In this document: in pieces, positions 5,715 to 11,055 of the stretch | How the letters are laid out: each line of letters starts with the position of its first letter | How positions within the stretch are numbered: position 1 is the stretch's first letter | DNA from: JAZDLO01 sp043801935 | GTDB taxonomy: Bacteria; Actinomycetota; Thermoleophilia; RBG-16-64-13 | Reading direction: 5' to 3' | Length of the DNA: 11,055 nucleotides | Assembly (NCBI GenBank): GCA_043801935.1 | Contig: JAZDLO010000122.1 | Location: 1 to 11,055 of the forward strand | Made by a program: the position numbers and the translations under genes | Notes under the pieces: generated by a model | What the model was told of the DNA's origin: nothing | The model's database searches: none | The model's input: the letters and a program-made list of their open reading frames with translations, nothing else

Positions 5715-7178
5715 ATGTCCGAAGAACGTAGGGAAGACTTGGAAGAAGGAAGCGGAGAAGGTCCTGTAGGCGGAAAGTCCGTCAGCCGCCGCGAGTTCCT
5801 GAAGATCGCCGGCGTTGCCGGCGCCGCTGTCAGCATGGGCGCCGGCCTGGGCGGTCTGGTGGCCGCCTGCGGCGAGGAAGCAGCGACGACCACTACCGCC
5901 GGACCCACCACCACCGCCGGCCCCGCCACCACCATGGCTCCTACCACCACCATGAGCGCCGGCCCTGAAGCCGGACGGGAGATAAAGATCGGGGTCGTGT
6001 CCCCCCTGACGAGCTATCTGGCCGTATTCGCCGTCGCCGACAAGTGGGGCGTAGGGCTGGTCGAGGAGTATCTGGGCGAGACCATGGTCCTCGGGGACGG
6101 TAAGAGCCACAAGGTGAGCTGGCTGATAAGAGACACCCAGTCCGATGAGAACCGGGCCTCTCAGGTGACCTCTGATCTCATCCTCAACGACAAGGCCGAC
6201 CTGCTCATCGTGGGAGGCAGTCCGACCACGGCCGTGCCATGCGCCGATCAGTGCGAGACGCTGGGTGCGCCGCTGCTGGCCACCAACTGCCCCTGGCAGG
6301 CCTGGGTCTTCGGCCGGGGCAAGACGCTGGAGACGCCGGAGAAGTGGGTGTTCGGCAGCCTCTTCGGCATCGAACAGGGGACTGCCGGTTTCATCCAGGC
6401 GATAGACAAGGTCCCCACCAACAAGGTAGCGGGATTGTTCTTGGGCAACACCGCCGATAGCCAGGCCTGGCTTTCCCCCGGCATCGGTATGGCCGACGCA
6501 CTTAAGGGGGCCGGATACACGGTGATAGATCCCGGCTTCTTTAACCTGGGCACCGAAGACTTCACCGCTCTTATCTCCGCCTACAAGAAAGAGGGCTGCG
6601 AGATCAACGTGGGCTCCAACCCGGGCAAGGACTTCCCCAACTTCTGGAAGCAGTGCCTGCAGCAGGGCTATAACCCCAAGGCCTGCGTGGAGGTGATCGG
6701 TCTGGCCGCCACCGATGACCAGGAAGCCATGGGGGCCACCTGCTACGGCATCATCATGGGCTTCACCTGGCACAAGAGCTGGCCCTACTCCGATCCGATC
6801 TCGGGCATGACCAACGCCGAGCTGGCCGATCGCTACGAGAAGGACTTGGAGAAGCCCTGGGACCAGTTCATCACCAGTTACGCCCGCTATGCCTGGGTGG
6901 TGGACATCCTAAAGAGAGCCACGGATCTAGACGACAAAGAAAACATCCTCAACGCCATCAAGACCACCAAGATGGACTTGATCACCGGACCCCTCGACAT
7001 GACCGCCCCGGTCGACCCGATGGGCCGCCTCATCACCCCCAACATATGGAAGCAACCCTGGGGCTATGGCCAGCTGCAAAAAGGCACCAAGTGGCCGATC
7101 GAGGCTCCTCTCGTATCCCAGATCGACGCTCCGGAAGTCAAGATAGACCGCGAGCCCGTACCGATAACATACTCATAG
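5715..7178 (+). CDS. ABC transporter substrate-binding lipoprotein (Leu/Ile/Val-binding type), Tat-exported
   Basis: A 487-residue extracytoplasmic binding protein of the type I, branched-chain-amino-acid-like family (Peripla_BP_6). The N-terminus has a textbook twin-arginine motif SRREFLK (24-30), a hydrophobic Ala/Gly-rich stretch, and a lipobox VAAC with the lipidated Cys at 52. A Thr/Ala/Pro-rich linker (about 57-83) probably tethers the domain away from the membrane. The mature domain opens with REIKIGVVSPLTSYLA (88-103), typical of the fold. I choose ATG 5715 because GGGGGAG lies 6 nt upstream; a GTG 11 codons earlier overlaps the EthD gene. Such proteins bind amino acids, amides, urea or aromatic acids, and the ligand cannot be told here. 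No permease or ATPase gene is in the window, so partners lie elsewhere. It probably captures the substrate that the neighbouring enzymes degrade. Confidence 0.93.
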   Translation: MSEERREDLEEGSGEGPVGGKSVSRREFLKIAGVAGAAVSMGAGLGGLVAACGEEAATTTTAGPTTTAGPATTMAPTTTMSAGPEAGREIKIGVVSPLTSYLAVFAVADKWGVGLVEEYLGETMVLGDGKSHKVSWLIRDTQSDENRASQVTSDLILNDKADLLIVGGSPTTAVPCADQCETLGAPLLATNCPWQAWVFGRGKTLETPEKWVFGSLFGIEQGTAGFIQAIDKVPTNKVAGLFLGNTADSQAWLSPGIGMADALKGAGYTVIDPGFFNLGTEDFTALISAYKKEGCEINVGSNPGKDFPNFWKQCLQQGYNPKACVEVIGLAATDDQEAMGATCYGIIMGFTWHKSWPYSDPISGMTNAELADRYEKDLEKPWDQFITSYARYAWVVDILKRATDLDDKENILNAIKTTKMDLITGPLDMTAPVDPMGRLITPNIWKQPWGYGQLQKGTKWPIEAPLVSQIDAPEVKIDREPVPITYS

Positions 7179-7280
7179 GCCGGGGGCGGCTACACTGAGC
7201 CTGGGTGGCGAGTCCTCCGCGTTATAGTGTGTGGAGGGGCAGCGTAGCGTGATGCGTACAGACGAGTGGAGGTACTAGGG
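7179..7280 (+). other. Intergenic gap before the flavoprotein gene
   Basis: 102 bp separate the binding-protein stop from the flavoprotein start. TATAGT at 7223-7228 could be a -10 box, but no matching -35 lies 16-18 bp upstream. A weak CCTCC/GGAGG repeat (7214-7218, 7233-7237) has a 14-nt loop and no T-tract. I see no convincing terminator or promoter, so readthrough from the upstream genes is the default reading. GGAGG (7268-7272) is the ribosome-binding site of the next gene. Confidence 0.4.
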
Positions 7281-9374
7281 ATGGCGAAATACAAGCGAGT
7301 CTACGAACCCTGGCAGATCAAGAACGTGAAGTTCAAGAACCGCATGCTGAAGACGCCCCAGGACATGAACATGGCGGACTTCAAAGACGGGAGCATCACG
7401 CAGGAGCTGATCGATTTCTACGAGTCTATCGCCAGGGGCGGCATCGGCGGGATCATTACCGAGCAGTGCATGGTCGATGCGCCCCAGGGTAGTCGCGACG
7501 GGTGCGTCAATGTACACGACGACTCGATGTTGCCGGGCATGACGGCATTGGCCGAGGCAGCCCACAAGTACGACTGTCCCATCGTCATGCAGATCAACCA
7601 CCTGGGCCCCAACGCCATGTTCCCGCCGTATCCGGGTCACCTTCCGGAGGGTTTTGTCGCTGTCTCCCCTTCGGATCTCGATGTGGAGACGAAGAAGATG
7701 CTGTTCCATGGCTTCGGCGACTGGCCGCTATGGCCGCTGACCGTCCCGGAGATCAAGGACATCATCGTCAAGTATGCGGATGCGGCGGAACGGGTCAAGA
7801 AGGCAGGATTCGACGGCGTGGAGCTTCACGGCGACCACTACTACCTCATCAATGCCTTCCTCTCCCGCATGTGGAACCGGCGGGACGATGAGTACGGGGG
7901 CGGCAGCTTGGAGAACCGCTGCCGCTTCGCCCTCGAGGTATTGAAGGCGTGTCGGGAGCGTGTCGGTGACGACTATCTGCTGGCCATCAAACTGAACGGG
8001 GCCGAATACGGAGTGCCGGAAGGGACCACCTCTGAAGAGTGCCAGCAGTTCGCCAAATGGCTGGAAGCTGCTAGCGCCGACTACTTCAACATCGTGGCCG
8101 ATGGCTACGGTCCCTACGGCCGCATCGCTATCGCCGAGCAGTTGTCGTATCCCGAAGCTCCCAAGCCCATCATCAAAGAGCTGGCCTCTATCGACTTCAA
8201 GCAGGGCATGAACGTGCACCTGGCCGCGGCGGTCAAGAGGGTGGTCTCCGTCCCGGTCATCGCCGTGGGCAAGCTCGACGCCCCTCTGGCGGAGAAGTTC
8301 ATCTCCGAAGGCAAGTGCGATGCTGTCGCCATCGGCCGGCGGCTGTTCGCCGACCCGGACTATCCCAACAAAGCCTATGAAGGTCGGGAAGCGGACGTAC
8401 GTCCCTGCACCTCTTGCATCACCTGTGAGACCCGCATGGTGGAGTACGATGGGGTCCGCTGCCAGGTCAACGCTGCTCTCGGCCGCGGATCGGACAATGA
8501 GCGATTCGTCCCCGCCGGCAAACCCAAGAATGTAGTGGTCGTGGGGGGCGGTCCTGCGGGTATGGAGGCGGCTCGGGTGATGGCCCTCAGAGGCCATGAG
8601 GTGACCTTGTACGAGAAAGAGGCCTACCTGGGCGGCCTGATGAACATGGCTGCGATGGTCAAGGGCACCGAGATCTTCGATCTTCCCGGTCTGGTCGACT
8701 ACTACAAAGGCCAGATATCCAAGCTGGGCATCACTGTCAGACTAGGGGAGGAATACTCTCCGAGCGTGCACGCTTCTTTGGGCCCGGATGCGGTAGTCGT
8801 TGCGGCCGGTGGGCTTCCTGCCACCCTCGACATCCCCGGCATCACCGGTAAGAACGTGGTCAGCAGCTCGGATCTACAGAAGCAGGCCAAGTTGGCCCTC
8901 AGGCTCACCGGGGCGAAGGCCGTTGAACGCCTGACCAAGTTGTGGATGCCGGTCGGGAAGAACGCCGTCATCGTCGGCGGCGGAATACAAGGATGCGAGA
9001 CCGCCGAGTTCCTCCTCAAGCGTGGCAGGGCCGTGACCATCACCGAGCCTACCGACAAGGTGGGAACCGGCATACCTTTACTGCAGTGGGAGCTGCTCCA
9101 CCCCTGGTTGATCAAGAAGGGCGCGACCATTCTTGCCGGGGTGAAGTATCAGGAAGTGACCGACAAAGGCCTGGTCATCACCGATGCCGATGGCAAATTA
9201 CGTACCCTTGAAGCGGACTCCGTCATGGTGACCTTGCCTCTGAGACCAAACGCGGGGCTGTACGACGCGCTGCAGGGAAAGGTCTCCGACCTTCACATGA
9301 TCGGGGACTGCAAGGAACCCGGTTTGATAATGGACGCCATTGCGGCCGGTTTCGAGGTAGGACGCACGGTCTAG
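7281..9374 (+). CDS. FMN/4Fe-4S/FAD ene-reductase-like flavoprotein (2,4-dienoyl-CoA reductase / 2-enoate reductase family)
   Basis: A 697-residue two-part oxidoreductase. Residues 1 to about 370 are an Old Yellow Enzyme FMN barrel, with active-site HGDH (183-186), NAFLS (191-195) and the YGGGSLENR signature (205-213). A 4Fe-4S cluster motif follows: C376, C379, C382 and C394 (C-x2-C-x2-C-x11-C). The C-terminal half has FAD-binding GGGPAG (422-427), NAD(P)-binding GGGIQG (566-571) and a late MIGD (673-676). The family passes electrons from NAD(P)H via FAD and the cluster to FMN, to reduce C=C bonds of enoates, enones or dienoyl-CoAs. The His pair is as in Old Yellow Enzyme and enoate reductases; trimethylamine dehydrogenase has Tyr at the first position. 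The Cys spacing is closer to that enzyme than to E. coli FadH (C-x2-C-x3-C). The start is ATG 7281, with GGAGG 8 nt upstream; a GTG at 7266 has no good site. A strong hairpin follows the gene. Confidence 0.93.
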   Translation: MAKYKRVYEPWQIKNVKFKNRMLKTPQDMNMADFKDGSITQELIDFYESIARGGIGGIITEQCMVDAPQGSRDGCVNVHDDSMLPGMTALAEAAHKYDCPIVMQINHLGPNAMFPPYPGHLPEGFVAVSPSDLDVETKKMLFHGFGDWPLWPLTVPEIKDIIVKYADAAERVKKAGFDGVELHGDHYYLINAFLSRMWNRRDDEYGGGSLENRCRFALEVLKACRERVGDDYLLAIKLNGAEYGVPEGTTSEECQQFAKWLEAASADYFNIVADGYGPYGRIAIAEQLSYPEAPKPIIKELASIDFKQGMNVHLAAAVKRVVSVPVIAVGKLDAPLAEKFISEGKCDAVAIGRRLFADPDYPNKAYEGREADVRPCTSCITCETRMVEYDGVRCQVNAALGRGSDNERFVPAGKPKNVVVVGGGPAGMEAARVMALRGHEVTLYEKEAYLGGLMNMAAMVKGTEIFDLPGLVDYYKGQISKLGITVRLGEEYSPSVHASLGPDAVVVAAGGLPATLDIPGITGKNVVSSSDLQKQAKLALRLTGAKAVERLTKLWMPVGKNAVIVGGGIQGCETAEFLLKRGRAVTITEPTDKVGTGIPLLQWELLHPWLIKKGATILAGVKYQEVTDKGLVITDADGKLRTLEADSVMVTLPLRPNAGLYDALQGKVSDLHMIGDCKEPGLIMDAIAAGFEVGRTV

Positions 9375-9429
9375 TCGGCAAGTAACGCCGGCTGGTGGTC
9401 ATCCCGAGACTGCCGCGTACTTCAGCCCA

Positions 9430-9460
9430 CCCCTCCCTGGGCGACCTGCCCAGGGAGGGG
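9430..9460 (+). terminator. Strong GC-rich stem-loop after the flavoprotein gene
   Basis: CCCCTCCCTGGGC (9430-9442) and its exact complement (9448-9460) form a 13-bp perfect stem with loop GACCT. The following ACGGTTCTTC is only moderately T-rich, so termination may be incomplete. It stands 55 bp after the flavoprotein stop and 52 bp before the VOC start, and is the most likely end of the cluster's main transcript. I see no clear promoter between it and the VOC gene. Confidence 0.7.
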
Positions 9461-9512
9461 ACGGTTCTTCCCCACGTCTCGTATCCCTGTGGATCACCTA
9501 GGGAGGCACTTC

Positions 9513-10427
9513 ATGGTGACGGACGCACAAGAGAAACATCTGGCGGATCGGGCGGTTGTGGAGGTCGAGGGCCTTCATCATTACACCATCAGCGTGGCCA
9601 GCCTGGATGAAGCCGTGCGCTGGTATGGGCGGGTGCTGGGTTTCAAGTTGATCTACCAGCACGGGCGGCATCGGTGGGGCAGGGTAGGCTACATGCAGGC
9701 CCCTGGTTTTCTACTGGAGATATTCGAGGTGCCAAGTCCCAAACCCCTGCCGTCGTACGCGGCGGGACCTGAGCCGGACACTGATCTCTCGGTGTGCGGC
9801 CACAAGCACTTCGCGCTTCTCCACGGGAACGTGGACGAGGCGGTCGAGAAGCTTGAGTCACTGGGGGAGAAAGTGCTCAGCTTCAAGCGGGTCAGCCTGG
9901 AGGGGATAGGGGAATTCGTCGCAGCGTTCTTCGCCGACAACACAGGCGGCCTTATCGAGCTGCCCCAGGATGACGCCCCCGCGGGCCCTTCCGACTCGGG
10001 CGGGCTATCGAGAACGGGGCCCTTAGCCATCAAGACGCTTCATCACGTCGCTCTGTGCGTTCCCGATCGAGAGGAGGCCGTCCAGTGGTACGCAGACGTT
10101 TTCGGTTTCTCCGTGGCGACCTCCTTTGAAGTCCCGGCCATCGGCCTCCGGTCCGCCATGATGCAGGGCCCGGGGTTCTGGATGGAGCTACACTGCATGG
10201 CCGATTCGTCCCCGGTGCCCATCGAGAGACGGGACCCTCATACAGATGTTCAGACCCTGGGCAACAAATACTTCGCTCTGGCCGTCAAGGATGCCGCGGC
10301 AGCGGCCGAGCGGCTCAAGAAGGCGGGGGTGAGCATCGTGGCCACTGAGGCCGTTCCGGGCGTTCACCGGGTCTTCCTCAGCGACATCGCGGGCAATCCT
10401 ATAGAGTTGTTCCAGCTTGTGAACTAA
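9513..10427 (+). CDS. Tandem VOC (glyoxalase/dioxygenase superfamily) protein
   Basis: A 304-residue cytoplasmic protein made of two vicinal-oxygen-chelate domains, about 20-152 and 175-302, joined by a Pro/Ser/Gly-rich linker. Each opens with LHH and closes with a Gly/Asn-rich turn and IEL. The first half shows a full candidate metal set: His23, Glu69, His99 and Glu149. In the second half His178, Glu225 and Glu298 are kept, but the third position is Tyr253 (NKYFAL against HKHFAL). The fold covers glyoxalase I, extradiol dioxygenases, epimerases and resistance proteins; this length and duplication fit ring-cleaving dioxygenases or fused glyoxalases, and I cannot choose between them. I choose ATG 9513 because AGGGAGG (9500-9506) lies 6 nt upstream; a GTG eight codons earlier would place the ribosome-binding site inside the gene. 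It follows the hairpin at 9430-9460, so it may be a separate transcript or rely on readthrough. Confidence 0.88.
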   Translation: MVTDAQEKHLADRAVVEVEGLHHYTISVASLDEAVRWYGRVLGFKLIYQHGRHRWGRVGYMQAPGFLLEIFEVPSPKPLPSYAAGPEPDTDLSVCGHKHFALLHGNVDEAVEKLESLGEKVLSFKRVSLEGIGEFVAAFFADNTGGLIELPQDDAPAGPSDSGGLSRTGPLAIKTLHHVALCVPDREEAVQWYADVFGFSVATSFEVPAIGLRSAMMQGPGFWMELHCMADSSPVPIERRDPHTDVQTLGNKYFALAVKDAAAAAERLKKAGVSIVATEAVPGVHRVFLSDIAGNPIELFQLVN

Positions 10428-10551
10428 GGACGGTGGTCGAGCCGGCTGGCGGGCAGGCCCTTAACAGGGCCGTCGGCGCCCGCTGCCGCTGGCCTCACCT
10501 CAGAGACGATCGGATCTCCTACCTATGACACTCACATAAGGGGGCGGAGGG
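10428..10551 (+). other. Intergenic region with a two-tier stem-loop
   Basis: 124 bp lie between the VOC stop and the RidA start. GCGGGC (10449-10454) pairs with GCCCGC (10478-10483), and inside it GGCCC (10456-10460) pairs with GGGCC (10467-10471) around the loop TTAACA. No T-tract follows, so it is a possible factor-dependent terminator or a processed structure rather than a clear intrinsic terminator. TATGAC at 10524-10529 could be a -10 box but has no matching -35. Confidence 0.4.
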
Positions 10552-11010
10552 ATGGACAAGAAGACCTACAAGCTGTATCACGGCGACACCCTTATGATCT
10601 GGGGAAAAGGGACGGTCGTCACCCAGCCTCGTGGGTTCGTCTTCGTGGCCGGCACAGAGGGATTGGTACCCGAAGAGGATTTCAGCCGGGGGGGCAGGGT
10701 GGTCGAGGGAGCCGCAGCACAGACGAGACTGGCTCTCGACAAGATCAAGTCCAGGCTTGAGGAGATGGGGTCGTCTCTCGAGAACATCGTCAAGCTTACC
10801 TGGTACGTGGTCGGTCCGGAGTTTCCCGAAGGGGTCGTGAACCACCCCCATTTCTGCTTCGACGTATGGGACAATTTCTTCCGTGAGAACTGCCCCAGCA
10901 TGGCCAGTGACTGCAACCCACCGACCCACGACTTGATCGGGGTATCGGGTCTGGGGATCAAAGGCCAGATCGTGGAGATAGCCTGCATCGCCGTGCTGCC
11001 CGACGAATAG
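10552..11010 (+). CDS. RidA/YjgF/UK114-family protein (atypical, no catalytic Arg)
   Basis: A 152-residue protein of the Rid superfamily, small trimeric proteins of which the RidA subgroup hydrolyses reactive enamine/imine intermediates. The family pattern is clear: GFVFVAGTEGLVP (28-40), QTRLALDKIKSRLEEMG (57-73), NIVKLTWYV (78-86) and C-terminal VEIACIAV (141-148) with Glu142. The catalytic Arg105 of E. coli RidA, in PARS, aligns with His126 in PPTHD, so imine deaminase activity is doubtful; related subfamilies without this Arg are known and have no settled function. It is longer than the usual 125-130 residues, with extra sequence at 112-123. The start is ATG 10552; AAGGGGG (10538-10544) 7 nt upstream is the likelier ribosome-binding site, as GGAGG at 10546-10550 is too close. 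Another gene begins 16 bp after its stop, suggesting co-transcription. Confidence 0.9.
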   Translation: MDKKTYKLYHGDTLMIWGKGTVVTQPRGFVFVAGTEGLVPEEDFSRGGRVVEGAAAQTRLALDKIKSRLEEMGSSLENIVKLTWYVVGPEFPEGVVNHPHFCFDVWDNFFRENCPSMASDCNPPTHDLIGVSGLGIKGQIVEIACIAVLPDE

Positions 11011-11026
11011 GTATTAGGGAGGCTGA

Positions 11027-11055
11027 ATGGTAACCGTCGTCAGGACCGTCTGCCA
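11027..11055 (+). CDS. Start of a further gene, truncated by the window edge
   Basis: ATG at 11027 follows AGGGAGG (11016-11022) at 4-nt spacing, 16 bp after the RidA stop. Only MVTVVRTVC is visible before the edge, too little to name a family. The ribosome-binding site and tight spacing suggest a gene in the same operon as the RidA-family gene. Confidence 0.6.

Noticed and set aside
5881..5965. ACC/GCC-rich low-complexity DNA that could look like a tandem repeat
   Set aside because: It encodes the Thr/Ala/Pro linker of a lipoprotein, a common feature of actinobacterial surface proteins, and is not a regular nucleotide repeat.
5535..6773. Minus-strand open frame of 412 codons
   Set aside because: It is antisense to the EthD and binding-protein genes. 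Its Gly-rich run is the reverse reading of the Thr-rich linker.
7728..8597. Minus-strand open frame of 289 codons
   Set aside because: It lies wholly inside the flavoprotein gene on the opposite strand, with no motif and no plausible ribosome-binding site context.

Overview
The window looks like a catabolic gene neighbourhood from a high-GC bacterium, most likely an actinobacterium. The clues are strong G/C preference at third codon positions, GTG and TTG starts after good Shine-Dalgarno sequences, and a Tat-type lipoprotein with a Thr/Ala/Pro-rich linker. This assignment is inference; there is no rRNA, tRNA or housekeeping marker to fix the taxon. I see no transposase, phage gene, CRISPR array or RNA gene.

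Layout. Bases 1-396 hold the 3' end of a short-chain dehydrogenase/reductase (SDR) on the plus strand. It converges on a minus-strand pair: an IclR-family regulator (2165-2983, transcribed first) and a thiamine-diphosphate (ThDP) decarboxylase/carboligase-like enzyme (454-2127). A 250-bp divergent control region (2984-3233) has a good plus-strand promoter with an 18-bp palindrome between its -35 and -10 boxes. From it runs a plus-strand cluster: a creatinase/prolidase-fold (M24) protein (3234-4427), a complete SDR that is a close paralogue of the one at the left edge (4446-5255), a small EthD-domain protein (5341-5700), a Tat-exported ABC substrate-binding lipoprotein (5715-7178) and a large FMN/4Fe-4S/FAD ene-reductase-like flavoprotein (7281-9374). 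A strong hairpin (9430-9460) follows. Next come a tandem-VOC protein (9513-10427), a RidA-family protein (10552-11010) and the first codons of another gene (11027 to the edge).

How they may work together (inference). The substrate-binding protein suggests uptake of a small organic solute. The cytoplasmic enzymes offer C-N or similar hydrolysis (M24 fold), alcohol/carbonyl redox (SDR), enone or enoate reduction (flavoprotein), alpha-keto-acid decarboxylation or carboligation (ThDP enzyme), metal-dependent chemistry on a small molecule (VOC) and clean-up of reactive intermediates (RidA, EthD). The IclR protein is the obvious candidate regulator. No substrate can be named from sequence alone. 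Several members depart from their family's textbook active site: the M24 protein lacks most metal ligands, the RidA protein lacks the deaminase Arg, and the second VOC half lacks a metal His. That makes the cluster a reasonable candidate for undescribed chemistry.
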